From positions 372,001-436,000 of the forward strand of contig NZ_VRZA01000002.1 in the NCBI RefSeq assembly GCF_008064665.1: 64,000 bases of DNA. The letters are read 5' to 3'. Of this stretch, positions 1 through 8,999 are shown in pieces. Within the stretch, counting starts at the first letter, position 1. Each line of letters opens with the position of its first letter. The notes beneath the pieces were generated by a model. The model searched no databases. It was not told the DNA's origin and saw only the letters and a list, made by a program, of their open reading frames with translations. The DNA is from Parahaliea maris (GTDB taxonomy: Bacteria > Pseudomonadota > Gammaproteobacteria > Pseudomonadales > Halieaceae). The translations under genes and the position numbers were made by a program.

Positions 1-609
1 GATACTTGTGGCGGCGCTGTAGGCGACGTCAACGACACTGAGAGCCTGCAGCGCTTGTATGAAATGGCCGGCCCTATTGATGTTCTATTTGCCAACGCCG
101 GTGTGTCCTACGCAGCCAAACCGCTCCACGAATTGTCGATTGAAGAAATTGAACGCATCGTCAACACGAACTTTATGGGGGTTATCCGCACCATTCACAC
201 AGCCATTCCCAGTATGAACAATGCGTCATCACTGATCATCAATTCTTCCACGATCGGCAAGTACTCTTTCTCTGGACAATCCGTGTACGGTGCAACAAAG
301 GCCGGAGTAGAAGGCCTGACCCGTGGTCTGGCGGGTGAACTCGCTCCTTTGGGAATCCGCGTTAATGCTATTCGAACGGGCTTCATCGACACCGAAATAA
401 TCGAAAATTCCGGTGTGCCGACAGCCGAGGCAAATGCCATACGAGCCGGTGCTGTCAGCGCGATCCCCAGGCGAGAGATAGGAAAACCCGATGAGATTGC
501 CGAGATCGTCGAATTTCTCGGTCTTGGGGCGTGCTTTGTCAATGGCGAGGTCATTACCGCTGACGGAGGGCAGACCGCCTGCTTTGTGCCCCCGCCTTAC
601 GATGCGTAA
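1..609 (+). CDS. SDR family oxidoreductase, 5'-truncated by window edge
   Basis: This is an NAD(P)-dependent short-chain dehydrogenase whose N-terminal cofactor glycine motif lies outside the window. The frame is open from base 1. The NAG motif (FANAG) is followed by the catalytic pattern, with Ser in NSSTIG and a downstream YGATK tetrad, then the usual VNAIRTGFIDTE and the C-terminal ITADGGQ. The SDR fold is clear but the substrate cannot be read. An internal TTG at base 55 is not the real start. Base composition here is visibly lower in GC (one 60-base stretch is below 50%) than in the genes that follow, so it may be of different origin. The next gene is convergent. Confidence 0.85.
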   Translation, partial: DTCGGAVGDVNDTESLQRLYEMAGPIDVLFANAGVSYAAKPLHELSIEEIERIVNTNFMGVIRTIHTAIPSMNNASSLIINSSTIGKYSFSGQSVYGATKAGVEGLTRGLAGELAPLGIRVNAIRTGFIDTEIIENSGVPTAEANAIRAGAVSAIPRREIGKPDEIAEIVEFLGLGACFVNGEVITADGGQTACFVPPPYDA

Positions 610-712
610 AGGCAGTCAGCGTGCATGAACCCTGCGAGTTTGCTCACCCGGTATCAGCAGTGGATGAGTGATTGCGCAGACCATTGTCTGACGTGGCAGG
701 GAAGTATCCCAT

Positions 713-1435
713 TCAATCGATTTGAAGCCAGAAGCTGGTCTGCAGCGTCAGGGCGAACCCCAGGATGGCTCCCAGTGGCGGTGCCCAGTGGTTTTTCAGC
801 CGGGACTGGGGGGCGATGTCCTGGAATATGATGTACATAATGCCCCCGGCGCTCATCAACATGATGGAGCCGATGATCACGCCTTCATCGCGGATCAGAA
901 AATGTGCTGCAACCGCCGCGATCGGGCCGATCGGTGTCAACAGCAGCATGAAGGCAAGGATGCCACGGGAGCGGTGTGATCGTTCCTTGTCCAGCTCCCG
1001 GTAGGCGTTGAAACCTTCGGGTATGTTCTGGGCGCCAATCACCAGGGCGAGGAGCAGTGCTGTTGATGGATTCGACACCGCCAGGGCACCCAGGGCGAGT
1101 GATTCCGGGAGGTAGTCGAGCAGCATTCCCATCAACTGAGGATTCTGGCGGTGACGCAAGCCCAGGGTACGTTCAATCGCAAAAAATGCGAAACCACCCA
1201 GCGCAAACACGAGAACGCCCAGCGGTTGGCTGTCGAACCTCGCCATGCCCTCCGGTAGCAGGACTTCGAATACTCCGCCGAGGAGCAGCCCTCCACCCAG
1301 GGCGATCATGAAGTGGCGAAATTCGTTTTCCAGCCACCTGGGTCGAACGCGCTCGATCCTGGCCACGGCGCCGCCCAGGGGCATGCACAGTCCAGCGGCA
1401 AAGGTCAGCAGTGAAATGTAGGCCAGGTCCGTCAT
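713..1435 (-). CDS. ZIP family divalent metal transporter
   Basis: A 240-residue inner-membrane protein of the ZIP (ZupT-like) family, expected to import Zn or another divalent metal. It is almost entirely hydrophobic, with seven to eight predicted membrane segments. The two family metal-site motifs are present: DYLPES at about residues 107-112 and QNIPEG at 136-141. The second matches the canonical HNxPEG helix but carries Gln in place of the first His, which may change metal preference. A short charged loop near residue 150 replaces the long His-rich loop seen in many ZIPs. It lies 57 bp downstream of the Rieske gene on the same strand and could be cotranscribed, though no functional link is evident. 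Confidence 0.82.
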   Translation of the reverse strand: MTDLAYISLLTFAAGLCMPLGGAVARIERVRPRWLENEFRHFMIALGGGLLLGGVFEVLLPEGMARFDSQPLGVLVFALGGFAFFAIERTLGLRHRQNPQLMGMLLDYLPESLALGALAVSNPSTALLLALVIGAQNIPEGFNAYRELDKERSHRSRGILAFMLLLTPIGPIAAVAAHFLIRDEGVIIGSIMLMSAGGIMYIIFQDIAPQSRLKNHWAPPLGAILGFALTLQTSFWLQID

Positions 1436-1492
1436 AACCTGGCGAGCTTATCAGTAAACCTGAAAGACGGTGAAGACGGTCCGCTGCTTCAC

Positions 1493-2533
1493 TTACCCGA
1501 CCGGCAGGTAAAATTGTTCATACCACCGCCGCAACTTGGTTATCGGCCCGTCCCCGTCACACAGGATGGGGTCTTCGCGGTACATCTTGTCCTGCCAGAT
1601 CAGCACATCCTGGCCAAAGGCGGCGTGGGCAGTGACCGGATAGAGTCGGGTGAATTCCTCCGGCAGGGGTTCGTCGGTCAGGCTGCTCATGATCACGGCC
1701 GAGCACAGGTCGACTTCATCGTCGTTTACAGGGGTGTGGTAGTTTACCCACCAACTCCTGAAGCTGATCTCCGGGCTGCGTGACTCGGTGTAGTAATACA
1801 TGATGGAGGGGCCGTGGTAGGTGGCGTCGCCCCAGGCGTCGGCATCCATTCCGGCTCCCTGGTTGCGGACGTCTACCAGGTCGAAATCGAGTCCGGGAGG
1901 GGTGATCATGCCGGCTTCAGGATCGCGTTTTACTTTTGATATCTGGGTAACGGTGTAGTCCCCGAAGCGGTTCTCGAAGGACTGTACATTGCCGCCGTGC
2001 ACGTGGGGAAAGTGGGCTATGTCGACGATATTCTCGATCACGTCGCAGGGCTGAGCACGGATGCGGGAGCGCTGGAATTGCCATTCGCCCCAGTTTTCCG
2101 CTCCCCAGTCATCGATCGTGGGAATGTAGTCCACGGGTGCACTATCGTCGGGGCAATACCACAGCGCGATAAAGCCATTGCGTTCCATCACCGGCCAGCC
2201 CTTGAGGGCATGTTTGGCTCTTTCCGGAATCTTCTTCGCGTAGGGTATCGCCACACATTCGCCTGTGCCGTTGAACTCCCAGCCGTGAAAGGGGCAGGCG
2301 ATGTTATCGCCGTGGATTCTGCCGCCGTCACTCGCCAGGTTGGCACCGAGGTGGGGACAGTAGGCATCGAGAATACAGGGTTGCCCGGATTCACCGCGCC
2401 AGGCCACGAACTCACGATCAAAATAGTGCAGCCGTTTTACTTCACCCGGAGCCAGTTCGCTGGAGAAGAGTACGATGTGCCAACCGCGAGCATAGTGGCC
2501 GGCTTGCAGAAACGCATATTTCGGTGAGGTCAT
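1493..2533 (-). CDS. kshA: Rieske oxygenase, KshA-like (3-ketosteroid 9alpha-hydroxylase oxygenase component)
   Basis: A 346-residue terminal oxygenase. The Rieske [2Fe-2S] site is Cys59/His61 (YCPHLGA) and Cys80/His83 (CPFHGW). The mononuclear iron site is Asp171-x2-His174-x4-His179 (ENIVDIAHFPHVHG), with a likely third carboxylate at Asp309. Length and spacing fit KshA, which hydroxylates C9 of 3-ketosteroids and, with the delta1-dehydrogenase, opens ring B. The neighbouring kstD-like gene lies 15 bp upstream in the same operon, which supports this reading. The start has a strong AGGAGG site. No KshB reductase is present nearby, so electrons must come from elsewhere. Other steroid-type or aromatic Rieske oxygenases cannot be excluded. 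Confidence 0.75.
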   Translation of the reverse strand: MTSPKYAFLQAGHYARGWHIVLFSSELAPGEVKRLHYFDREFVAWRGESGQPCILDAYCPHLGANLASDGGRIHGDNIACPFHGWEFNGTGECVAIPYAKKIPERAKHALKGWPVMERNGFIALWYCPDDSAPVDYIPTIDDWGAENWGEWQFQRSRIRAQPCDVIENIVDIAHFPHVHGGNVQSFENRFGDYTVTQISKVKRDPEAGMITPPGLDFDLVDVRNQGAGMDADAWGDATYHGPSIMYYYTESRSPEISFRSWWVNYHTPVNDDEVDLCSAVIMSSLTDEPLPEEFTRLYPVTAHAAFGQDVLIWQDKMYREDPILCDGDGPITKLRRWYEQFYLPVG

Positions 2534-2548
2534 GGCGGGGCTTCCTCC

Positions 2549-4237
2549 TCAGGGGGTAGCGAACGCGTGCTGTGCCGCGATGTAGGCGAAGGTCATCGCG
2601 GAACCAATGGTGGAACCGGCGCCGGGATAGGTGTCACCCATAACCGCCGAGCTGGCATTGCCCGCGGCATACAGGCCGTCGATGGTATCGCCATTGCCGT
2701 CCAGCACCTGGCCGAACTCGTTGCACAGCAGTCCACCTTTGGTATCGAGGTCGCCCGGCTCGCAGCGCAGGGCATAGAAGGGGCCACGATCCAGCGGTGC
2801 CAGGGACGGGTTGGGCTCCACCTTTGGGTCTGCATAGTAACGGTCGTGCAGGCTGTCGCCGCGGCCAAAGGCAGGGTCCTTGCCAAGCCGGGCGTGGTCG
2901 TTGAAGTCGGCGACGGTTTGTTCCAGCGCCGCTGCATCAATGCCGATCTGACGCGCCAGCTCGGCCAGCGTCCCGGCGCGTGTCAGCAGCCCGCTGTCAA
3001 AATAGTTCGGCGGCAGCTTGCTGTCGGGCGTAATTTTAGAAGGTTTTATGTGCCCCGCGGTATATTTTTCCCGGAACGTGGTATCGAAGATCAGGTAACA
3101 GGGAACGGCACCTTCACCGCGCGCTTCGCTCGCGTACTGGTCTTTGACCACGTCTTCATAGGGCTGGGCTTCGTTGGTAAATCGTCTACCACAGCGATTG
3201 ACCATGATGGAGCCCGGATTGGACTTGCCGGAGATCAGCGCCAGGCTGCGGCCGTCCGGGAGAATGTAGGTAGGCGACCACCAGGCGCTGCCCATAAAGC
3301 CCAGTGCCGCATCGACCTTCTCCCCAAGGGTGATGCTGTCACCGGTCGAGCCCGGGGCGGCGGCGGTCCAGCGGTCGCTGGAGGGCTGCGGTTGATACTG
3401 GCGCCTGAGAATCGCGTTGCGGGCGAAACCGCCGGTGGTCAGCAGCACGCCGCGCCGGGCCCTTACCACGATATCTTTCCCGCTGCGGCATACGCGAGCT
3501 CCGCTAACACGCCGCCCCTCGCACAGCAGTTCGCTTACCGGGGCGTCGAGCCACAGGGGAATGTCGCGGTCCAGCATGGAACGACGCAGGCGGCCCACCA
3601 GGGCGGGGCCCAGGGTCAGGCGATCATCGCCGCGGCGAGCGAGCCGTGCCGGCAGGTCGAGGTAGTAACGTGCCGCCAGGCGGGCACCCAGAGCATAGGC
3701 ACCGAAGTCCATCTCCTGCAGTCGTCGCCCCTCGACAACGGATACGTTGAACGGGAGGAGCAGATCCGTGTAGTGGTCCCTGCTCATGGTCGCCGCCGCA
3801 CCGCCCAGGTGGCGGATATGCATGGGTGCCGGATCCATCGAACGCCCGCCGGATTGATAGCCGGGTACGCTGTCGTAGTAATCCATGTAGGCGGGCAGGG
3901 GCGTGTAGTGCACGTGACTGTGCTGCATCATGAAGCGCAGCATCTCACTGGCGCGCTCGGCATAGGCACGAACCCGGGCTTCGGGCACGCTGTCCCCGAT
4001 CAGTCCCCGCAGGTAGCTCAGGGCCTGCTCGGAGTCGTCATCAATGCCGAATTCCGCCAGTCGATGATTGGCGGGAATCCACGCGACCCCACCGGACTTG
4101 GCGGTGGTGCCGCCGTAAACGGGTTCTTTTTCCGCCAGTAACACGCTGCCGCCTAACTGGTGCGCTACTACCGCACCCGTCATGCCACCGGCACCGGCGC
4201 CAGCTACCAGCCAGTCAACTTCGATCTCCCCGCTCAC
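2549..4237 (-). CDS. kstD: FAD-dependent 3-ketosteroid delta1-dehydrogenase-like flavoprotein
   Basis: A 562-residue flavoprotein of the fumarate reductase/KstD family. The FAD dinucleotide motif GAGAGGMTGA lies at residues 13-22 and the family signature YGGTTAKSGG at 41-50. The C-terminal YPGAGSTIG places Tyr537 and Gly541 where characterised KstDs have catalytic Tyr487 and Gly491. KstD introduces the C1-C2 double bond in ring A of 3-ketosteroids. The start is a GTG with a weak ribosome site. It is the first gene of a two-gene operon with the KshA-like oxygenase. A related 3-ketosteroid delta4-(5alpha)-dehydrogenase is the main alternative. Confidence 0.78.
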   Translation of the reverse strand: MSGEIEVDWLVAGAGAGGMTGAVVAHQLGGSVLLAEKEPVYGGTTAKSGGVAWIPANHRLAEFGIDDDSEQALSYLRGLIGDSVPEARVRAYAERASEMLRFMMQHSHVHYTPLPAYMDYYDSVPGYQSGGRSMDPAPMHIRHLGGAAATMSRDHYTDLLLPFNVSVVEGRRLQEMDFGAYALGARLAARYYLDLPARLARRGDDRLTLGPALVGRLRRSMLDRDIPLWLDAPVSELLCEGRRVSGARVCRSGKDIVVRARRGVLLTTGGFARNAILRRQYQPQPSSDRWTAAAPGSTGDSITLGEKVDAALGFMGSAWWSPTYILPDGRSLALISGKSNPGSIMVNRCGRRFTNEAQPYEDVVKDQYASEARGEGAVPCYLIFDTTFREKYTAGHIKPSKITPDSKLPPNYFDSGLLTRAGTLAELARQIGIDAAALEQTVADFNDHARLGKDPAFGRGDSLHDRYYADPKVEPNPSLAPLDRGPFYALRCEPGDLDTKGGLLCNEFGQVLDGNGDTIDGLYAAGNASSAVMGDTYPGAGSTIGSAMTFAYIAAQHAFATP

Positions 4238-4543
4238 GGCCTGGAGCCACCGTGGGAGCGGGGATCGTGGTCAGCCTGTTTCTGATTATTGTTCACGGCG
4301 TCTCTCCCTGTTGTTCGCGCATGGAAACACGATGAGTGCCACTTGAACACGTGCGCAGGGCGCCGCTGCGAACAATCCCCAAGGCAGTTCAATAATACGG
4401 CCACGGAAATTGACCGCTATCCCGGCGGGCCCTAAGCTCCCTTTTGCTTTCATCCGGGGACCCGATAACGTGATAACTCCTGACCTCGTGCACGCATGCA
4501 TTGGCTCGTTCTGCGCAACCGGAAAACGGGTGCCGGAGAGCGT
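4238..4543. other. Divergent intergenic region between kstD-like and DUF3604 genes
   Basis: About 300 bases separate two divergently transcribed genes, so both promoters should lie here. Several AT-richer patches occur (around 4275-4295 and 4390-4415), but I see no convincing -10/-35 pair. Small open frames across this stretch on the minus strand have no coding character. No steroid-regulator operator could be identified with confidence. Confidence 0.5.
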
Positions 4544-6481
4544 ATGAGCCCTGTTGTGCCTGCGATAGTGCCTGCGATTGTACCTGCGATGATCCGCCTG
4601 CTACTGGGCCTGCTGGCTGCCAGTGCCGCCTCTTCGGTCTCTGCCATCGACTACAGTGAGCAGCGCCAGCCTTGCGCGGATCACCGTGAGTTCCGGCAAC
4701 CCTTCTTTGGTGACCTGCACGTCCACACCCGCTATTCGCTGGATGCAAGTACCCAGGGTACCCGTACCAGCCCGGCCCAGGCCTACGGTTTTGCCAGGGG
4801 GGAGACCTTGCCTGTCCAACCCTGGACCGACGATGGGCAGGGGTTGCGATCCCTGCAACTGCGGCGCCCGCTGGATTTCGCGATGGTTTCGGATCACTCT
4901 GAGCTGATTGGCGAAGTCGCGATGTGCAATACACCGGGCATGGAGGGCTACAGTTCCTGGCAGTGCCTGGTCTATCGTTACTGGCCCCGCGGGGCGTTCT
5001 ACCTGTTCAATGCCTGGTCCTCGATCAAGGCCTCCCATCTCGGCCTGTGCGGCGACAATGACCTACTCTGTCTGGAGGCCGCCAGGGGGCCCTGGCAGGA
5101 GATGCAGGAGGCTGCGGAGCAACATTACGACCGTTCCGACGAATGCCGCTTCACCACCTTCGTTGGCTACGAGTGGACCGGTGGCGAGCCGGACAGCGGC
5201 GGCAACCTGCACCGCAATGTGGTGTTTCGCAATGCCAGCGTCCCCCCGCTGCCCATCAGTTTTATCGACGGCCCGGCAGCCTCCAGCCTGTGGCGCAGCC
5301 TGGACACCCAGTGCAACAGCGCCGACGGCGACTGCGATTCCCTGGTGATTCCCCACAATGCCAACCTGAGCGCGGGTTACATGTACAGCGGCCTCAAGGA
5401 TGATGGCAGCCCGATGGACAGCGAATATGCGCGGTTGCGCCGGCAGTTCGAACCCCTGGCGGAAATCATGCAGCACAAAGGTGCTTCCGAGTGTTTTTAC
5501 CAGGCGGGAGTGACCCAGGATGAGCTCTGTGCTTTCGAACAGCAGCCTGTCGACAACATCTCCGGCCTTGATACTCCCCCGAGGCCTGATACGGGTTTTC
5601 TGCGTCGGGCGCTGGGTGACGGTCTGTCCCTCGAACGCGAGCTTGGCGTAAACCCCTACCAGCAGGGCTTTATCGCCAGTACCGATACCCATTTGGGCGC
5701 GCCCGGTGCCGCGGATGAAGACCGGTTCCTCGGCCACGGTGGTGCGGGCGTTCCGGCGGCGAAGGAGATTCCCCCGGGGCTGCCGGACAAACTGGAATAC
5801 AACCCCGGTGGTCTGGCGGTGCTGTGGGCCGAGGAGAACAGCCGCGACGCGCTGTTCGACGCCATGCGCCGGCGGGAGGCCTATGGCACCAGCGGACCGC
5901 GTATCGAAACGCGCCTTTTTGCCGGCTGGGATTACCCCGATGATCTCTGTGAACAACCCGAACGGGTGAAACTGGCCTACAAAAACGGTGTGCCCATGGG
6001 AGGGGAGTTGTCAGACCCTCCAACTGCCGACGCCAGCCCCGCCTTCATGCTGGCGGCACGACAGGATGCCGGTACGCCCGGGCACCCGGGAATGCCCCTG
6101 CAGCGCATTCAGATTGTGAAAGTCCGGGTTGACGCCGCGGGAGAGCGCCACGAACAGGTACTGGACGCGGTAGGAGAAGACGATGGCAGTGCGGGTGTCG
6201 ACACCGATACCTGCGAAACCTGGGGGCAAGGACACGCGCAATTGTGCACCGTGTGGCGCGATCCCGCCTTTGACGCCGGCGAGTCAGCGTTCTACTACTC
6301 GAGAGTCATCGAGAACCCGAGCTGTCGCTGGAGCCAGCGCCAATGTGTGGCGGCCGGAGTGGACTGCGCCGCGCCAGAGAGCGTTCCGGATGACTACGCA
6401 GCGTGTTGCTCGGCCACGCATCGCCCTGTTATCCAGGAGCGTGCCTGGACTTCGCCCATCTGGTACACGCCGGCAGATTAG
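4544..6481 (+). CDS. Exported DUF3604 protein (PHP-like)
   Basis: A 645-residue protein with a DUF3604 domain, a PHP-like fold expected to bind metal. The FGDLHVHT motif sits at about residues 55-62, followed by SDHSEL and later STDTHLG, all typical metal ligands. An N-terminal signal sequence (hydrophobic core LLLGLLAAS ending SSVSA) predicts export. The ATG at 4544 has a GGAG site 5 bases upstream; an internal ATG at 4589 would give a shorter, more classical signal peptide. Cys is frequent, suggesting disulfides in the periplasm. The stop codon shares bases with the convergent redoxin gene's stop. The biochemical function of the family is not established. Confidence 0.82.
   Translation: MSPVVPAIVPAIVPAMIRLLLGLLAASAASSVSAIDYSEQRQPCADHREFRQPFFGDLHVHTRYSLDASTQGTRTSPAQAYGFARGETLPVQPWTDDGQGLRSLQLRRPLDFAMVSDHSELIGEVAMCNTPGMEGYSSWQCLVYRYWPRGAFYLFNAWSSIKASHLGLCGDNDLLCLEAARGPWQEMQEAAEQHYDRSDECRFTTFVGYEWTGGEPDSGGNLHRNVVFRNASVPPLPISFIDGPAASSLWRSLDTQCNSADGDCDSLVIPHNANLSAGYMYSGLKDDGSPMDSEYARLRRQFEPLAEIMQHKGASECFYQAGVTQDELCAFEQQPVDNISGLDTPPRPDTGFLRRALGDGLSLERELGVNPYQQGFIASTDTHLGAPGAADEDRFLGHGGAGVPAAKEIPPGLPDKLEYNPGGLAVLWAEENSRDALFDAMRRREAYGTSGPRIETRLFAGWDYPDDLCEQPERVKLAYKNGVPMGGELSDPPTADASPAFMLAARQDAGTPGHPGMPLQRIQIVKVRVDAAGERHEQVLDAVGEDDGSAGVDTDTCETWGQGHAQLCTVWRDPAFDAGESAFYYSRVIENPSCRWSQRQCVAAGVDCAAPESVPDDYAACCSATHRPVIQERAWTSPIWYTPAD
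4556..4591 (+). repeat. Three tandem 12-bp units in signal-peptide n-region
   Basis: Three consecutive 12-base units, each GT(G/A)CCTGCGAT(A/T/G), encode VPAI-VPAI-VPAM just before the hydrophobic core of the DUF3604 signal sequence. Units differ at only one or two wobble positions. The repeat can gain or lose copies in frame, or could be avoided altogether if translation starts at the ATG at 4589 within the last unit. Confidence 0.8.
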
Positions 6482-7131
6482 ATCGGGCTCTTGCCCGCAC
6501 TGACGTCGAGCACCTGGCGGGCGTAGCTCAGGGCTGCCCGGGAATCTACCCGGCTGCTGTAGGCTTCGATAAACAGCTTGCCTGCCACGACCCCTTCGGG
6601 GTTGATAACGATCATGCCGGGGTAGGGGATGCCGTAGTGATCGTCCCCGGGCTGGTACTCGGCGTTGAGGATTCCCAGTGTCTTGAAACTCAGGGCATCG
6701 ACATCCGAGAGCAGCGGGATGGTTATGCCGCGCTCGGCGGCAAAGGCCTGCTGTATTTCGGGGGCGTCGTAGGTTATGCCGACCAGGCCTATGCCCGCAG
6801 CATCGAAATCCGCCTTGTGTTCCTGTAACTGGATCATCTGTTTCATGCAGTAGGGGCACCAGGACATGGAGCGGCTGGCCACCAGCACCGTGCCCCTGGG
6901 GCCGGCAAAATCTGCCAGCTGTCTTATCACCTGCCCCTGGTACCGGGCGTGCACACCGGGGAAGTGGCTGCCGACTGCCGGGCCGGGGTCGAAGTCGTCG
7001 GTGTCCGCGGGCACGAACATGTTCTCGGTGACCTTGTCGTAGGCGGCCTGCTTCACCTTGTCCTGGTTCTTGTACAGCAGCGCCAACGCCAGGCCCAGTA
7101 CAACAGCCAGCACAATGAGGGTGCGATGCAT
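6478..7131 (-). CDS. Membrane-anchored redoxin (AhpC/TSA-TlpA type)
   Basis: A 217-residue protein with one N-terminal membrane segment (residues about 4-20) and a thioredoxin-fold domain facing the periplasm. The active site is WCPYC with Cys92 and Cys95, preceded by a beta strand VLVASRS and followed by the redoxin elements GITYDAP and YPGMIVINPEG. It probably acts as a thiol reductase or peroxiredoxin-like protein; the partner is unknown. An ACGGAG ribosome site precedes the ATG. The stop overlaps that of the DUF3604 gene (convergent TTAG). It diverges from the SLC13-type transporter gene. Confidence 0.8.
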   Translation of the reverse strand: MHRTLIVLAVVLGLALALLYKNQDKVKQAAYDKVTENMFVPADTDDFDPGPAVGSHFPGVHARYQGQVIRQLADFAGPRGTVLVASRSMSWCPYCMKQMIQLQEHKADFDAAGIGLVGITYDAPEIQQAFAAERGITIPLLSDVDALSFKTLGILNAEYQPGDDHYGIPYPGMIVINPEGVVAGKLFIEAYSSRVDSRAALSYARQVLDVSAGKSPI

Positions 7132-7214
7132 TTCGTCACTCCGTTATGAGCTTATGCGAATTTGGTTAGTCTATCCGTGCCGGCCTCGCTTGTCCCACTC
7201 AGGGGCATTTGCGT

Positions 7215-8978
7215 ATGCTTGCGCTTTCTCCGCAATGGGCCACGAGTTTCCCGATGATCGACCAGTTACTGATTTCAGCTGTCTTCCTGTTTTTGCTCGG
7301 GAGCCTGATTTTCACTGACTGGCCCGCCGCGCGCATTTTCGCCGGTGCCATGTTGGCGGCCTATTTCGCCGGCCTGGTGGATACTGCCGAGGTGCTGGAC
7401 AAGGCCTCCAATGTGGGCCTGATCACCCTGGTGCTCTTGCTGCTGGTGTCGGTGGGACTGGAGCGCCTGTCCTGGCTCAATCGCCTGTCAGGTAAACTGA
7501 TTACCCCGATGCTGTGGGTCACCCTGCTGAGGCTGGGCGGGGTCACAGCGCTGTTCTCGGCCTTCGTCAACAATACGGCGGTGGTGGCAACCCTGGCCCA
7601 GACCGTGCGCAACAATCGCCATCACCCGGCGTCGCGTCTGCTCATTCCCCTGTCCTATGCCGCCATTCTCGGCGGTACCATGACGCTGATCGGTACCAGT
7701 ACCAACCTGATTGTCAGCAGCTTCCTGCAGGACGCCACCGGCCAGAGCCTGTCGTTTTTCGACTTCACCGTTGTCGGCGGCACAGCCACCGCGGTGGGCC
7801 TGCTGGTGTTGCTGATTTCAGTTCGCCTGCTGCCGACCGACAGTGCCGAGAAAATCGACATCAATGAATACCTGATCGAAGCGGAAGTCTCTGAGGGTTC
7901 CAACCTGATCGGGCGTACCATTGCCGAGAACCGGTTGCGTGACCTTGAGGACCTGTTCCTGGTCGAGATCGTCCGCGACGAACACCTGATCTCGCCTGTG
8001 GCTCCCAGTGAGTACATCGAGGCGGGGGACAAACTTATCTTCTCCGGCGATATCAAGCAGGTGGCCGCCCTGGATGCCCTCGACGGGCTTCACCTGTTCG
8101 CGGTGGAAGAGGGCCTGCTGCGGGAGAATATGATGGAAGTGATCGTGATGCCCGACGCCAGCATCGAGGGCAAGACCATCAAGGAGAGCGGCTTCCGCTC
8201 CCTGTTCGACGCGGCGGTGGTGGGCATGCGGCGGGGTGGCAAGCGCCTGTCGGGCAAGCTCGGCAACATCACGATCCAGGCCGGTGACAACCTGATGCTG
8301 GCCACAGGGCCGGACTTTCACGATCGCAACAACCTGGGCAAGAACTTCGTGGTGATCGACGAGTCGGTTAACGGGGCCAACTCCACACCCCTGCAGAACT
8401 GGCTGGTGAGCCTCGGGCTGCTGGGCATTGTCGCCCTGTCGGTGCTCGAGTGGCTGCCGCTCGTCAAGGGGCTGACCCTGTTGCTGGTCGTCATGCTGGT
8501 GTTGGGGCTGGTGCGTGGCTCCGAACTGCGGCGTCGCTTCCCCTTCGAGATCTGGCTCATTATTGCCTCAGCCCTGACCCTCTCGCAGGCGCTGACCAAT
8601 TCGGGGCTGGTGTCGTTGCTGGCCAACGGCTTGCACACTTACCTGGGCGTGCTGGGCCCCCACGCGGCGCTGATCGGCATTTATCTGGGAACCCTGTTAC
8701 TCACTGAATTGATGACCAATAACGCGGCCGCGGCGCTCAGTTTCCCTATTGCCTTCGGGCTGGCGGAAAGCTTCGGGGTCAGTGTACTGCCCTTCGTGAT
8801 GGCGGTGGCCTTTGGCGCCAGTGCCAGTTTCCTGACGCCCTACGGCTACACCACCAACCTGATGGTGCAAAACCTTGGGGGTTACGCCATGCGTGACTAC
8901 GTTCGCGCTGGACTGCCGTTGTCCGTGGCTTATTCGACCGTGGTGCTGGTGTTGCTGCCCATCGTGTTTCCCTTCTGA
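7215..8978 (+). CDS. SLC13/DASS-type anion permease with RCK_C (TrkA-C) domains
   Basis: A polytopic inner-membrane permease of about 587 residues. Two membrane halves flank a soluble insert (about residues 215-370) holding two TrkA-C-like domains, one beginning EAEVSEGSNLIG and the other VIVMPDASIEGK. Family signatures are present: NNTAVV, GTSTNLIV in the first half and MTNNAAAA plus YTTNLMVQ in the second. Substrates of this family include sulfate, phosphate and dicarboxylates; none can be chosen here. The ATG at 7215 has an AGGGG site 9 bases upstream; an ATG at 7254 is an alternative that begins nearer the first membrane segment. Confidence 0.85.
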   Translation: MLALSPQWATSFPMIDQLLISAVFLFLLGSLIFTDWPAARIFAGAMLAAYFAGLVDTAEVLDKASNVGLITLVLLLLVSVGLERLSWLNRLSGKLITPMLWVTLLRLGGVTALFSAFVNNTAVVATLAQTVRNNRHHPASRLLIPLSYAAILGGTMTLIGTSTNLIVSSFLQDATGQSLSFFDFTVVGGTATAVGLLVLLISVRLLPTDSAEKIDINEYLIEAEVSEGSNLIGRTIAENRLRDLEDLFLVEIVRDEHLISPVAPSEYIEAGDKLIFSGDIKQVAALDALDGLHLFAVEEGLLRENMMEVIVMPDASIEGKTIKESGFRSLFDAAVVGMRRGGKRLSGKLGNITIQAGDNLMLATGPDFHDRNNLGKNFVVIDESVNGANSTPLQNWLVSLGLLGIVALSVLEWLPLVKGLTLLLVVMLVLGLVRGSELRRRFPFEIWLIIASALTLSQALTNSGLVSLLANGLHTYLGVLGPHAALIGIYLGTLLLTELMTNNAAAALSFPIAFGLAESFGVSVLPFVMAVAFGASASFLTPYGYTTNLMVQNLGGYAMRDYVRAGLPLSVAYSTVVLVLLPIVFPF

Positions 8979-8999
8979 GGCGCAGTTCCCACTGGGGTC

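Noticed and set aside
625-831. Short plus-strand open frame between the first SDR and the ZIP gene
   Set aside because: Mostly overlaps the 3' end of the ZIP gene and shows no coding features.
2567-4141. Long plus-strand open frame opposite the kstD-like gene
   Set aside because: It mirrors a clear flavoprotein gene, has no recognisable domain and shows the Gly/Val/Gln-rich composition of an antisense frame in GC-rich DNA.
4286-4501. Small minus-strand open frame in the divergent gap
   Set aside because: No ribosome site, no recognisable sequence, and it covers the expected promoter region.
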